Positions 1 to 9,015 of a DNA stretch of 64,000 nt are shown piece after piece. Made by a program: the position numbers and the translations under genes. Position 1 is the first letter of the stretch. The number at the start of each line of letters is the position of its first letter. This stretch comes from Bacteroidales bacterium (lineage in GTDB: Bacteria; Bacteroidota; Bacteroidia; Bacteroidales; UBA932): positions 80,395-144,394 of the forward strand of contig JAFUFS010000004.1 in assembly GCA_017469745.1 (NCBI GenBank). The letters are read 5' to 3'. Under the pieces are notes generated by a model. That model was given only the letters and a program-made list of their open reading frames with translations. It searched no databases and was not told where the DNA came from.

Positions 1-1547
1 ATCTTCTCTTCGTATTCCTTGAGTTCCGCGGTTATGTAGCGCTCTGCGTTGACAAGCGTCTGCTTGCGGATCCATTCCGGAGGAACCAGGTCCTTGAAGG
101 TGTTGCGAACCTCGATGTAGTACCCGAAGACGTTGTTGTAACTGATTTTAAGAGAAGAGATTCCGGTACGTTCGGCCTCGCTCTGCTGGAGCTTCAGGAG
201 GTAGTCCTTGCCGCCTGAAGAGATGTCCCGGAGTTCGTCTAATTCGGCATCCACGCCCTTTCCGATCACCGGGCCCTTGCCTATTGCGGCAGCCGGCTCG
301 GGATCCATGGTTCCGGCGATCTTGTCCAGCAGCTTGGAACAGTCCTTCATGCCGGAAGCAAGTTTTTCCAGTGCTTCCATGCCCTTCCCCTTGCAGAGTC
401 CGGCGACAGGTTCCATCAGCTTCAGGCCGCGGCCTAGCTGCATGACTTCCCTCGGGACTATCTTTCCGGTGGCAGCCCTTGAGATGATCCTCTCAAGGTC
501 TCCTATGCCGCCGAGATATTCCCTGATGCTTTTGAGGTCCTCGTCGGCTCCGACGAAATGCCCGACCACGTCGTAACGGCTGTCGAGTTCGCGGATGTCC
601 ATCACCGGCATGGCCAGCCAGCTTCGGAGCAGGCGGGAACCCATCGGTGAGGAGCATCTGTCGATCACGCTCACCAGGCTCACCCCTTCGCCTCCTGCCG
701 CTGAATTGAACAGCTCGAGGTTGCGCATTGTGAACTTGTCCATCCAGACGAACTTGTCGCCGTCGATCCTGGAGATCGAACAGATGTTCTTGAGCCCTGT
801 GTGCTGGGTCTGCTCGAGGTAGACCATCAAGGCTCCGGCCGAACATATTCCCAGAGGGTACCTGTCCACCCCGAATCCCTTGAGTGAATCGACTCCGAAC
901 TGCTTCTTGAGTCTTTCGACGGCGGCTTCATGAACGAAGGCCCATTCTTCCACGGAGGAAATGTAGAGATTCTCCCCGAACCTCTGGCGCACCCCTTTCT
1001 CGTAGCCTCTCTGGGCAACGATTTCCTTGGGGTTCAGGGAGGCAAGCAGGGTGCCGATGTAATCGAGCGAACCCTGGGCAACCTGGAAGGAGCCGGTGGA
1101 GACGTCCAGGAAGGCGGCTCCGCACTCTTCCTTGTCGAAGGTCAGGCCTGCCAGGAAGTTGTTCTCCTTACCGTCCAGGAGCTGCTCGTTGAAGGCTATT
1201 CCCGGGGTAACGAGTTCGGTCACTCCGCGCTTGACGAGTTTCTTGGCGAATTTAGGGTCTTCCAGCTGGTCGCAGACTGCCACCTTGTAACCGGCGCGGA
1301 CGAGTTTCGGAAGATAGGTGTCAAGGGCATGGTGAGGGAAACCGGCCATCTCGACATAGCCCTTGTCTCCATTGGACTTGCGGGTCTGGACGATTCCGAG
1401 GACCTTGCTGACAAGCACGGCATCGTCGGAATAGGATTCGTAGAAATCCCCGACCCTGTAAAGGAGCACCGCTTCCGGGTGCTGTGCCTTCACGGAAAAA
1501 AACTGCTTGATCAACGGAGTGTCTTCTGGTGCCTTGCCTTTCGCCAT
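1..1547 (-). CDS. mutS: DNA mismatch repair protein MutS (N-terminal 515 residues; cut by window edge)
   Basis: Recognises mispaired bases and starts methyl-independent mismatch repair with MutL. Translating the minus strand from the ATG at 1547 gives an unbroken frame to the window edge. The mismatch-binding domain I motif is clear near residue 35 (YRVGDFYESYSDDA), where the Phe and Glu contact the mismatch. A connector domain follows, and the core/lever region contains NNVFGYYIEV and VPPEWIRKQTL near residues 470-500. The ATPase domain lies outside the window. A -7 promoter element sits 20 bases upstream of the start, and the GH97 gene is divergent. Motifs and length fit MutS rather than MutS2, which lacks domain I. 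Identification is very secure; the C-terminus cannot be assessed. Confidence 0.96.
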   Translation of the reverse strand, partial: MAKGKAPEDTPLIKQFFSVKAQHPEAVLLYRVGDFYESYSDDAVLVSKVLGIVQTRKSNGDKGYVEMAGFPHHALDTYLPKLVRAGYKVAVCDQLEDPKFAKKLVKRGVTELVTPGIAFNEQLLDGKENNFLAGLTFDKEECGAAFLDVSTGSFQVAQGSLDYIGTLLASLNPKEIVAQRGYEKGVRQRFGENLYISSVEEWAFVHEAAVERLKKQFGVDSLKGFGVDRYPLGICSAGALMVYLEQTQHTGLKNICSISRIDGDKFVWMDKFTMRNLELFNSAAGGEGVSLVSVIDRCSSPMGSRLLRSWLAMPVMDIRELDSRYDVVGHFVGADEDLKSIREYLGGIGDLERIISRAATGKIVPREVMQLGRGLKLMEPVAGLCKGKGMEALEKLASGMKDCSKLLDKIAGTMDPEPAAAIGKGPVIGKGVDAELDELRDISSGGKDYLLKLQQSEAERTGISSLKISYNNVFGYYIEVRNTFKDLVPPEWIRKQTLVNAERYITAELKEYEEK

Positions 1548-1566
1548 CTTCTATTTTTTATAAAAG

Positions 1567-1574
1567 CAAATTTA
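1567..1574 (-). promoter_or_regulatory. Bacteroidota -7 element for mutS
   Basis: Read on the minus strand this is TAAATTTG, a full match to TAnnTTTG. It lies 20 bases upstream of the mutS ATG. I see no TTTG at the usual -33 distance, so this is a partial match to the promoter consensus. Confidence 0.5.
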
Positions 1575-1638
1575 CGCATTTTTATCAGAAATGATTATTT
1601 TTACATCTGCCAACAAACCGCAAATAAAACCACATGTC

Positions 1639-3636
1639 ATGAATAAGACTCTCAATCGTTTTTTCAGTACCCTCTTACTGGCTTGCATCCTGCCTTTTGC
1701 GGCCGGCGCTGCAGCTAAGTCCTGGACCCTGGCTTCTCCTGACGGAAGGCTCAAGGCGTCGGTCAATGCAGACGGCAAGGTGACATATTCAGTCACTTTC
1801 GACGGCAAGGTCATCCTCGCCCCATCCGAGATTGCCATGACCCTCGGTGACGGTACCGTCTTCGGTTCCGGCAAGGTCACGAAGACCTACACTTTCAAGA
1901 ACAACGAGACCATCCCGGCCGTGGCCTACAAGAAGGCTGCCGTGAAGGACGTCTACAACGCCCTTGTGCTGACCTTCAAGGATTGCCTGGTCGAATTCAG
2001 GGCCTACGACAACGCCGTGGCCTACAGGTTCCTCTCCAAAGCCAGGAAGACTGACTATGTGGTTGAATCAGAGAAGGTTGAACTGAATTTCCAGGAGGAC
2101 TGGACAGCATGGATTCCCTATGTCAGGGACGGCAAGACCTTCGAGCAGCAGTTCAAGAATTCCTTTGAGAACTATTATCAGCACATTCCTCTCTCCCAGT
2201 GGAATCCTGAGCGTCTCGCCTTCCTTCCCCTCGTGGTCGATGCCTCCAACGGGGTCAAGGTGATGGTGACCGAATCCGACCTCAGGGACTATCCCGGCCT
2301 CTATCTGAACGGCCAGGGCGGAAGCAAGCTCTTCGGAATCAACGCCCCCTATCCCAAGGACATCGAGCAGGGCGGCCACAACAATCTCCAGGGTATCGTC
2401 AAGACCCGCGAGAACTACATCGCCAAGGCTTCCGCTGCTCCCAGGAGTTTCCCTTGGAGGATCGTCGGTGTCTTCGAGGATGAGAAGGACCTCGTGAATT
2501 CCGACCTTACCTGGCTTCTCGGCGCACCTGCCGACAAGGCTGCCGACTGGAGCTGGATCAAGCCCGGCAAGGTTGCCTGGGACTGGTGGAACGACTGGAA
2601 TCTCTACGGTGTGGACTTCAAGTCCGGAATCAACAACGAGACCTACAAGTACTACATTGATTTCGCCTCGAAGCATGGTATTGAATATGTCATCCTGGAC
2701 GAGGGCTGGGCGGTCAACAAGAAGGCCGACCTCTTCCAGATCGTGCCTGAGATCAACCTGGAGGAACTCGTTTCCTATGCCAGGTCGAAGAACGTGGACC
2801 TGATCCTCTGGGCGGGTTACAAGGCTGTCGACAAGGACATCGAAGGAGTGTTCAAGCACTATTCCGCCATGGGCATCAAGGGCTTCAAGGTGGACTTCAT
2901 GGACCGTGACGACCAGATGGTGATGCAGTTCTACGAGAAGGTCGCGGCCACTGCCGCCAAGTACCACATGCTCGTGGACTTCCACGGAGCCTTCAAGCCT
3001 TCGGGCCTCGAAAGGACCTACCCCAACATCATCAACTACGAAGGAGTGGCAGGCCTCGAGCAGATGAAATGGGGTGCCAGGGAATATGACCAGGTCACCT
3101 ACGACGTGATCATCCCCTTCGTGAGGATGGCCGCCGGAAGGATGGACTACACCCAAGGAGCTATGGTCAACTGCACCAAGGGCAATGCCTATTCCAACAA
3201 TTCTTCCCCGATGAGCCAGGGTACCCGCTGCCGCCAGCTTGCTGAATATGCGATCTTCGAAGCTCCCCTGACCATGCTCTGCGACTCTCCGTCCAACTAC
3301 ATGGCGGAACCTGAGTGCACTGATTTCATCGCCGCCTTCCCCACTTCCTGGGATGAGACGGTCCCCGTCTGCGGCAAGATCGGTGAATATGTGGCCATAG
3401 CCAGACGCAAAGGAAACGACTGGTACGTCGGCGCCCTGACAGACTGGAACGCCCGTGACCTCGCCCTTGACCTCGGCTTCATCGGAAGCGGAAAGATGAC
3501 TGTCTTCCAGGACGGTGTCAACGCCCACAGGGCCGCCCAGGACTACAAGAAGACCACCATGGATCTGCCCATCGACGGCAAGGTCCAGATCCACATGGCC
3601 CCCGGCGGCGGCTGGGTCGCGAAGATCTCGCGTTAG
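1639..3636 (+). CDS. Glycoside hydrolase family 97, retaining (alpha-galactosidase-like) branch
   Basis: Secreted or periplasmic exo-glycosidase of 665 residues. It has a signal peptide (MNKTLNRFFSTLLLACILPF), an N-terminal beta-sandwich, a (beta/alpha)8 barrel from about residue 300, and a C-terminal beta domain. GH97 contains inverting alpha-glucosidases (SusB type) and retaining alpha-galactosidases. This protein has Asp419 in KVDFMDRDDQ, the nucleophile motif of the retaining branch. A Glu 55 residues later (Glu474, in GLEQMKW) matches the 55-residue gap I recall between Asp415 and Glu470 of the B. thetaiotaomicron retaining enzyme. The ATG at 1639 is preferred to one at 1591 because the signal peptide begins there. 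The next gene follows 18 bases downstream. Family certain; substrate inferred. Confidence 0.92.
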   Translation: MNKTLNRFFSTLLLACILPFAAGAAAKSWTLASPDGRLKASVNADGKVTYSVTFDGKVILAPSEIAMTLGDGTVFGSGKVTKTYTFKNNETIPAVAYKKAAVKDVYNALVLTFKDCLVEFRAYDNAVAYRFLSKARKTDYVVESEKVELNFQEDWTAWIPYVRDGKTFEQQFKNSFENYYQHIPLSQWNPERLAFLPLVVDASNGVKVMVTESDLRDYPGLYLNGQGGSKLFGINAPYPKDIEQGGHNNLQGIVKTRENYIAKASAAPRSFPWRIVGVFEDEKDLVNSDLTWLLGAPADKAADWSWIKPGKVAWDWWNDWNLYGVDFKSGINNETYKYYIDFASKHGIEYVILDEGWAVNKKADLFQIVPEINLEELVSYARSKNVDLILWAGYKAVDKDIEGVFKHYSAMGIKGFKVDFMDRDDQMVMQFYEKVAATAAKYHMLVDFHGAFKPSGLERTYPNIINYEGVAGLEQMKWGAREYDQVTYDVIIPFVRMAAGRMDYTQGAMVNCTKGNAYSNNSSPMSQGTRCRQLAEYAIFEAPLTMLCDSPSNYMAEPECTDFIAAFPTSWDETVPVCGKIGEYVAIARRKGNDWYVGALTDWNARDLALDLGFIGSGKMTVFQDGVNAHRAAQDYKKTTMDLPIDGKVQIHMAPGGGWVAKISR

Positions 3637-3654
3637 GGTCCAAGACAGACGGTT

Positions 3655-4491
3655 ATGAGTAAAAAGATTCTATTATGCGCCCTCGCAATGGTGACGCTGG
3701 TCTTGTCCGGCGTCACCGCAGAGGCCAAGAGCGAAGATCTCAGCGTGATGTCGTTCAACCTTCGTGGCAAGGAGGTTGACGAATCAGGAGACTTCAGCTG
3801 GGCATCCCGCAAGAAAGGATGTCTCAAGGCGATCAAGAAATACGATCCGGACATCATCTTCCTCCAGGAGGCCTTTGCCTATCACAAGACTGACCTGATG
3901 AAGGAATTCAAGAAGCACATGCTGGTGGACCGGAGCTCGAAGCCCGGGATCGTCGATCCCGAAGTCCGCAACAACGAGAATCCCATAATGTTCAGGGCGG
4001 ACAGGTACGAGCTGCTGGACTATGGCTCTTTCCTGTTCGGAGAAAGCCGGAACACGACCTGGGTGAAGCTTCGTTACAAGAAGTCAGGAGTGATCTTTTT
4101 CTGCTTCAACACCCAGTTCGACGAGGCCGAATCTTCCCTCAGGAAGAGTTCTGAACTCCTGGCCGACAAGATTAAGGAGATTGCCGGTGACGATGCCGTG
4201 ATCTTTGTCGGAGGCGACTTCAAGATGTCTGCTGCCGACAGGGCGATTTCGTCCCTGACTTCTTATGTGAAGGATGCAAACTATTCGCTTAAGAAGCCTG
4301 ACACAAGGGCTTCGTTCAACGGTTTCGGCAAGCCGGGCAATTCACCTCTCTGGCCGGACCACATCCTTGTAAGAAATGCCAAGGCCGAATCCTTTGAAGT
4401 CGTAGACAGCAAAAAATTCGGCCCCAGGTACATCTCGGATCACTATCCGGTCTTCGCCGAATTCGAGATCCGCATCCCCAAAGGGAAATAG
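3655..4491 (+). CDS. Endonuclease/exonuclease/phosphatase-fold secreted protein with substituted catalytic positions
   Basis: 278 residues with a cleavable signal peptide (residues 1-24, ending AEA). The EEP (DNase I-like) fold is seen in MSFNLR near residue 32, IIFLQEA near 67, GGDFK near 183, and the terminal SDHYPVFAEF. Two normally invariant positions differ. The catalytic His of the N-T-H-x-D strand is Gln (FNTQFDE), and the Asn of GDFN is Lys (GDFK). The intact paralog at 62493-63437 keeps both. Family members include secreted nucleases, phosphodiesterases and sphingomyelinases. Here activity may be lost or altered, for example toward binding. It starts 18 bases after the GH97 stop and is probably cotranscribed with it. 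Substrate unknown. Confidence 0.85.
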   Translation: MSKKILLCALAMVTLVLSGVTAEAKSEDLSVMSFNLRGKEVDESGDFSWASRKKGCLKAIKKYDPDIIFLQEAFAYHKTDLMKEFKKHMLVDRSSKPGIVDPEVRNNENPIMFRADRYELLDYGSFLFGESRNTTWVKLRYKKSGVIFFCFNTQFDEAESSLRKSSELLADKIKEIAGDDAVIFVGGDFKMSAADRAISSLTSYVKDANYSLKKPDTRASFNGFGKPGNSPLWPDHILVRNAKAESFEVVDSKKFGPRYISDHYPVFAEFEIRIPKGK

Positions 4492-4503
4492 TATTCAAGA
4501 TTA

Positions 4504-5568
4504 TCAGCCTGCCGCTTCGGCGAGGGTGCGGGCGAGGTCGAGGAAGGCAAGGGCGTCAGGCCTTGTCGAGAGGGCTGCGGGTTCTCCGGAGTCTCCTCCT
4601 TCGCGTATTCCCTGGACGATGGGGATCTGTCCGAGAAGCGGAATTCCGTATTTCTCGGCCATCTGCCGTCCGCCGTCCTTTCCGAAGATGTAGTATTTGT
4701 TTTCCGGGAGCTCTTCGGGGGTGAACCAGGCCATGTTCTCCACGAGGCCGTAGATCCTGCGGTTGATGTTTTCGTTACGGAACATGTTGACGCCTTTCTC
4801 CACGTCGGACAAGGCCACGGGCTGAGGCGTGGTCACGATCAGGGCACCCTCCATGGGGATGTCGTTCACCAGGGAGATGTGGATGTCGCCTGTTCCCGGA
4901 GGCATGTCGATGAGCAGGAAGTCGAGGACTCCCCAGCGTACCTGCAGGATCATCTGCTTGAGGGCATTGCAGGCCATCGGACCTCTCCAGATAAGGGCCT
5001 GTCCTCTTTCGGCGAAATAGCCGATGGACATCCATTTCACTCCGTATTTCTCGATGGGCAGGATGACCTCCTTGCCTTCGCCTGATTCCTCGGCGGCCGG
5101 TACTTCGCCTTCAGTGCCGGTCATCAGGGGGACCGAAGGGCCGTAGACATCGGCGTCAGCCAGTCCGACCTTGTAGCCGAGACGTGCCAGGGCCACGGCC
5201 AGATTGACTGCAACCGTGGACTTGCCCACGCCTCCCTTGCCGGAGGCTATTCCGATGATGTGACGGACGTTGTTGATCTCTTCAAGTCCGAGATCCAGTC
5301 CGGGTTTTTTCTTCGGAGCCTCTTCTTTCACGATGGTCCTGACCTCCACTTCCGTGCCTTCAGGGGCGTTGCGGATGACGGTCGCCTTCGTGGCTCCGAC
5401 AAGATATTCAGTGAGGGGGTCACGCCTCTTGGGGAAGGCGAGCGTGACGGCGACCTTGTTTCTTTCGAGGGAGATGGCATCCACCATCCCCAGCTCTACA
5501 ATGTTCTGGCTCCCTTTGGCGGGATGAACCACCTCCAGGAGCCAGGTTTTAATTTCTTTTTCGTTCAT
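4504..5568 (-). CDS. mrp: Mrp/NBP35-family iron-sulfur carrier ATPase
   Basis: Cytosolic P-loop ATPase (354 residues) that binds and delivers Fe-S clusters to client proteins. Residues 1-80 form a DUF59/MIP18-type domain. The deviant Walker A motif SGKGGVGKST is at residues 109-118, followed by a DADVYGPS switch and IDMPPGTGD (Walker B). The CxxC cluster motif seen near the C-terminus of many Mrp/Nbp35 proteins is absent: the equivalent stretch reads ENMAWFTPEELPENKYY, a form I recall as usual in Bacteroidales. Its stop is 12 bases from the convergent EEP gene, and the S46 peptidase gene ends directly upstream of its ATG, so the two may be cotranscribed. Confidence 0.93.
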   Translation of the reverse strand: MNEKEIKTWLLEVVHPAKGSQNIVELGMVDAISLERNKVAVTLAFPKRRDPLTEYLVGATKATVIRNAPEGTEVEVRTIVKEEAPKKKPGLDLGLEEINNVRHIIGIASGKGGVGKSTVAVNLAVALARLGYKVGLADADVYGPSVPLMTGTEGEVPAAEESGEGKEVILPIEKYGVKWMSIGYFAERGQALIWRGPMACNALKQMILQVRWGVLDFLLIDMPPGTGDIHISLVNDIPMEGALIVTTPQPVALSDVEKGVNMFRNENINRRIYGLVENMAWFTPEELPENKYYIFGKDGGRQMAEKYGIPLLGQIPIVQGIREGGDSGEPAALSTRPDALAFLDLARTLAEAAG

Positions 5569-7695
5569 TTACTTTACGATATTCATTTCACTGAGAAGGT
5601 GTCCGGCGCCGCCGAGCTTGTCCATCAGGAAGAGGACGTAGCGGATGTCGACGCAGATGCACCTCTGCAGGTCGGGTTCGAACATCACGTCGCTGGACAT
5701 GCTCTCCCAGTTGCCGTCGAATGCGAGGCCGATCAGGCAGCCGTCAGCATCGAGGACGGGGCTTCCGGAGTTGCCGCCGGTGATGTCGTTGTTGGTGAGG
5801 AAGTTGACCGGCAGACTGCCGTCAGCCATTGCGTACTGGCCAAAGTCCTTGGCCTCGTAGAGAGCCTTGAGCTTGGCGGGCACCTTGAACTCGTAGTTGG
5901 TGGGATCTTCCTTCTCCATCACACCCTTGAGGGTGGAGTAGTAGTTGTACATGACGGCATCCTTCGGGGAATAAGGAAGCACTGTTCCGTAGGTGATCCT
6001 CATGGTGGAGTTGGCATCCGGATAGGTTGCCTTGCCCTTCTGCCATTCGAGGAGGCCGGCAGTGAAAGCCTTGGAACCTTCCCTCATGTCATTTGCTCCG
6101 GGATTGCCTCCAGTAGGCCTGCGGCCGCCCATTCCGCCTCCGAGACCCATCTTGGCGTAGGTCATGAGAAGGGCATTCATGAGCTGGTTCACAGGGTCGC
6201 TCTTTACTGCGCTGAATCCCTTCTGGGCCACTGCCGCCTCAAGCTTTTCGGGGGAGGTGAAGATACTGTTGTCGTAAAGGTTGTTGACGTACTTGTCGAT
6301 GTCGAGGCTTGCGAAGTCTCCTGACAGGGCGTCGAGATAGTACTCAGGCTTTGCCTTCTCACGGTAGTATTTCAGCAGGGCTGCAGCCTCCTCACGGTCG
6401 AGGGGCTCGTAGTAGTCCTGGTACCTCCTTGCCTGGGAAGCGATGGCGGTCTGCAGGGCGGAAGCGGAATCCTGTCCGTTCCTGATGGCCATGGCCACGC
6501 CGTTCTGCACTCCGCTGGAGAAGCCGAGGAGCTCGATGTTGGCCACGGTCTCGCCGATGAGCTGCATGTCAAGGGCAGTTGTGTTGGCCTCGACACCTCT
6601 CTTGATCTTCTCGAGGGCGTCGCCGTATTTCTCCTGGCGCTTCTTGTTCTTTCCGACCCACTTCATGAAGTCGGCTTCCTTCTGCTGCTCTTTCTCGATG
6701 ATGCCGAGGTTCTTGAAGGCGAGTCTTTCACCCTGCCACTTCTTCCAGCCGTTGGCGCTGCCGGCATACTTGCTGGCGTACTTCAGGCGGATAGAAGGAT
6801 CCTTCTCCATCCATTTCCACATGATGTCCTGACGGAGGGTCCTGGCGTCGATGGAGACAGCCTGGCGGTCGAGCATGGCCTTGAGCTGGGCCTCGGTCTG
6901 GAACCTCTGGGTGCTGCCGGGATAGCCCATGATCATCGAATAGTCACCTTCCTTGACACCCCTGAGGGAGATCTTGAGGGACTGAGCGGGAACGTAAGGC
7001 TTGTTGGAAGGGGAATATGCTGCAGGCTCGTTGTCGGGACCTGCGTAGACCCTGAACATCGAGAAGTCTCCGGTGTGACGGGGCCACATCCAGTTGTCGG
7101 TCTCGCCACCGAACTTTCCGACCGATGCCGGAGGAGCTCCGACGAAGCGGACATCGGTGTAAGTCTTGTAGACGATCAGGTACCAGACATTCTCGTTGTA
7201 GTAGGAAGTGATCTGGACCCTGCACTTGGGGTTGGCATCCTGGGCTGCTTTCTGGAGGGCTTCCCTGACGGCTGCCGGATCCTTTGCCTTTTCGATCTGG
7301 TCGGTCACGTCTGTCATGCTGATCAGATAGGTTGCGGTCATTCCGGGAGCAGGGAGTTCCTGGTCGCGGGTCATTGCCCAGTAACCGTCCTCGAGGTAGT
7401 TGTGCTCGTCGGAGGACAGCCTCTGGATAGTACCGTAGCCGCAGTGATGGTTGGTCACCATGAGACCTTGATCGGAGATCATCTCAGCGGTGCAACCGCC
7501 CAGGCTGACGATGGCGTCCTTGAGGGAGGAATGATTGACGCTGTAGATCTGTTCAGGAGTAAGCCTGCAGCCAAGATCCTTTATGGCGCCAGCATTGAGT
7601 TTCTGGAGGAGCGGCAGAAGCCACATGCCCTCGTCGGCCATTGCGCCCGTTGTGATCAGAAGGGCGGCGGCAATTGAGCATAAAATTTTTTTCAT
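5569..7695 (-). CDS. S46 family serine dipeptidyl peptidase, DPP7-like
   Basis: Periplasmic exopeptidase (708 residues from the chosen start) that removes dipeptides from oligopeptides; important in amino-acid-fermenting Bacteroidales. Signal peptide is residues 1-20. The catalytic His lies in TNHHCGYG (near residue 84) and the Ser in GGNSGSP (Ser643). The S1-pocket position 18 residues after the Ser is Gly661 (FDGNWE). In the P. gingivalis enzymes this position is Gly in DPP7 (hydrophobic P1) and Arg in DPP11 (acidic P1), so hydrophobic P1 preference is inferred. A start at 7749 is possible on paper, but it would lie inside rnhB and upstream of the predicted transcription start. The ATG at 7695 opens a normal signal peptide. 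Confidence 0.93.
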   Translation of the reverse strand: MKKILCSIAAALLITTGAMADEGMWLLPLLQKLNAGAIKDLGCRLTPEQIYSVNHSSLKDAIVSLGGCTAEMISDQGLMVTNHHCGYGTIQRLSSDEHNYLEDGYWAMTRDQELPAPGMTATYLISMTDVTDQIEKAKDPAAVREALQKAAQDANPKCRVQITSYYNENVWYLIVYKTYTDVRFVGAPPASVGKFGGETDNWMWPRHTGDFSMFRVYAGPDNEPAAYSPSNKPYVPAQSLKISLRGVKEGDYSMIMGYPGSTQRFQTEAQLKAMLDRQAVSIDARTLRQDIMWKWMEKDPSIRLKYASKYAGSANGWKKWQGERLAFKNLGIIEKEQQKEADFMKWVGKNKKRQEKYGDALEKIKRGVEANTTALDMQLIGETVANIELLGFSSGVQNGVAMAIRNGQDSASALQTAIASQARRYQDYYEPLDREEAAALLKYYREKAKPEYYLDALSGDFASLDIDKYVNNLYDNSIFTSPEKLEAAVAQKGFSAVKSDPVNQLMNALLMTYAKMGLGGGMGGRRPTGGNPGANDMREGSKAFTAGLLEWQKGKATYPDANSTMRITYGTVLPYSPKDAVMYNYYSTLKGVMEKEDPTNYEFKVPAKLKALYEAKDFGQYAMADGSLPVNFLTNNDITGGNSGSPVLDADGCLIGLAFDGNWESMSSDVMFEPDLQRCICVDIRYVLFLMDKLGGAGHLLSEMNIVK

Positions 7696-7720
7696 AAACA
7701 GTTCGTTGTATGTTCTTTTA

Positions 7721-7750
7721 CAAAAATAATCAAAATAATGAAGGTTCAAG
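7721..7750 (-). promoter_or_regulatory. Promoter for the S46 peptidase gene
   Basis: On the minus strand, CTTG (7750-7747), an 18-base spacer, then TATTTTTG (7728-7721), a full -7 match. It overlaps the 3' end of rnhB and places the transcript start near 7714, about 19 bases before the ATG at 7695. This supports the shorter start. Confidence 0.55.
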
Positions 7751-8350
7751 CTCTTTGGGATGAAAAGAGCGCCGATGGTAGGGGGTCATGCCATGCTCCT
7801 TGATCGCGGCGATGTGCTCTTTTGTTGGATAGCCGAAGTTCCTCTCCCATCCGAACTGGGGATATTCCCTGGCCAGTTCCCTCATCTTTTCGTCCCTCCA
7901 GGTCTTTGCAAGGACGGATGCCGCTGCGATTGATGCATAGGTAGCATCACCGTGGATGACTGTCTTGTAGGAAGAAAAACCGTAACCTTCGAAGGGCCTG
8001 AACTTGTTGCCGTCCACCAGCAGGAAATCAGGCTTCGGGTTGAGCCGGAGTACAGCCCTCTGCATTCCGGTGACTGATGCCCATAGGATGTTCAGCTGGT
8101 CTATTTCTTCAGGACTTACGGCTTCCACGGCCCAGGCGACAGCTTCCTTTTCAATTATGGGCCTGAGCAGGTCACGGTCCTTTTCGCTCATCTGTTTCGA
8201 GTCGTCGAGCAGGGGGTGATGGAAATCTTCCGGGAGGATGACTGCAGCGGCATAGACCGGGCCTGCAAGAGGTCCGCGGCCGGCTTCGTCGCAGCCCGCT
8301 TCAAGCCTACCGGCTTCCATGAATGGCAATAGATTGTGTCCGTGCGGCAT
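7730..8350 (-). CDS. rnhB: Ribonuclease HII
   Basis: Removes ribonucleotides from DNA and cleaves RNA-DNA hybrids; cytosolic. 206 residues, normal family length. The signature DEAGRGPLAGPV starts at Asp21-Glu22. The other metal-binding acids are Asp113 (LVDGNK) and Asp135 (HGDATYASIAAASVLAKT), giving the full DEDD set. The ATG at 8350 is used; an in-frame Met11 is an alternative. The XRE regulator ends 40 bases upstream in the same direction. Confidence 0.97.
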   Translation of the reverse strand: MPHGHNLLPFMEAGRLEAGCDEAGRGPLAGPVYAAAVILPEDFHHPLLDDSKQMSEKDRDLLRPIIEKEAVAWAVEAVSPEEIDQLNILWASVTGMQRAVLRLNPKPDFLLVDGNKFRPFEGYGFSSYKTVIHGDATYASIAAASVLAKTWRDEKMRELAREYPQFGWERNFGYPTKEHIAAIKEHGMTPYHRRSFHPKELEPSLF

Positions 8351-8390
8351 TCCCTCCTCCGTTATGCCACAAATGTAGTGAAAAGATTCG

Positions 8391-8825
8391 TCAATTCCTG
8401 CTCTTTCCCATGAGTTGGGCGATGAGGAGTTTCTGGGTTGCGATAGTGTCTTCCTTGTCCTTTATGACACTTTCCAGGCGCTCGATTTCGCGGTTCCTTT
8501 CCTTGAGTTCGCTGCGGTAGCCGCTCTCCTGGATCCGGAGTTTTTCACCGTATTCCTGCTGGACTTCAGTGAACAAGCGGTCTGCATTCCTGACGGGGAC
8601 GAACCCGTTGACTAGTTCCGCTAACGTTATGCCCAGGATATCAGCGCATTTGATGAAGTTGGGATTGAGAATATTGGTCCTTCCTCTTTCGAGTTTCTGG
8701 TAGGCGGGAATAGAGATTCCGATCTTTTCGGCTATAACTTTCTGAGTCAATCCGTGTGCGAGCCTTTCATTCTTAAGGTTCATCCGGATCGTACTTTCGT
8801 CCATTATGATCTCTTCATCCATCAT
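8391..8825 (-). CDS. XRE-family helix-turn-helix regulator with C-terminal coiled coil
   Basis: 144 residues. An HTH_3-type domain spans about residues 15-72 (LAHGLTQKVIAEKIGISIPAYQKLERGRTN, then PNFIKCADILGITLAELV). A basic/acidic heptad-like stretch follows from about residue 90 to 135 (RSELKERNREIERLE, then KDKEDTIATQK) and predicts a dimeric coiled coil. There is no ligand domain. Such small XRE proteins in Bacteroidales are common and mostly uncharacterised. A full promoter and a 13-base palindrome lie upstream, so autoregulation is plausible. It reads in the same direction as rnhB. Target genes unknown. Confidence 0.85.
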   Translation of the reverse strand: MMDEEIIMDESTIRMNLKNERLAHGLTQKVIAEKIGISIPAYQKLERGRTNILNPNFIKCADILGITLAELVNGFVPVRNADRLFTEVQQEYGEKLRIQESGYRSELKERNREIERLESVIKDKEDTIATQKLLIAQLMGKSRN

Positions 8826-8844
8826 GTTCTGTCTTCCTTCGACG

Positions 8845-8879
8845 CAAAATTATCGAATGGCAATCACTATTCTGACAAA
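8845..8879 (-). promoter_or_regulatory. Promoter for the XRE regulator
   Basis: Minus strand: TTTG (8879-8876), a 23-base spacer, TAATTTTG (8852-8845). The start codon is 20 bases downstream of the -7 element. The spacer is at the long end of what is usual. Confidence 0.5.
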
Positions 8880-8896
8880 CCAAAAGTTTGTATTAA

Positions 8897-8909
8897 TAAC
8901 CACTGGTTA
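8897..8909. promoter_or_regulatory. Palindrome upstream of the XRE gene (operator candidate)
   Basis: TAACC-ACT-GGTTA, a perfect 5-base inverted repeat around 3 bases. It lies just upstream of the predicted -33 of the XRE gene, and the flanking CAAAC-CAAAA-GTTTG (8876-8890) is also symmetric. Location and symmetry suit a dimeric HTH repressor site; function is inferred only. Confidence 0.3.
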
Positions 8910-9015
8910 ATAAGAAACACATCTTTTTGATAAAAAACAGAAATAATAGTCCTCCTTACCCCCTCCGTTTTCTTTCAACGACCCTTCTTTTCCCCATCTT
9001 TGTCCTGCCCCATTC

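Noticed and set aside
2068-3594. Open frame of about 508 codons antisense to the GH97 gene
   Set aside because: It lies wholly opposite a gene with clear catalytic motifs. Its translation is low-complexity (Val/Leu/Gly/Asp-rich), the usual shadow of biased codon use. Similar long antisense frames at 10255-11403, 43219-44586 and 29923-30864 were rejected for the same reason.
4504-5568. Mrp protein as a ParA/MinD partition protein
   Set aside because: The DUF59-type N-terminal domain and the IDMPPGTGD motif fit Mrp; MinD/ParA lack the N-terminal domain.
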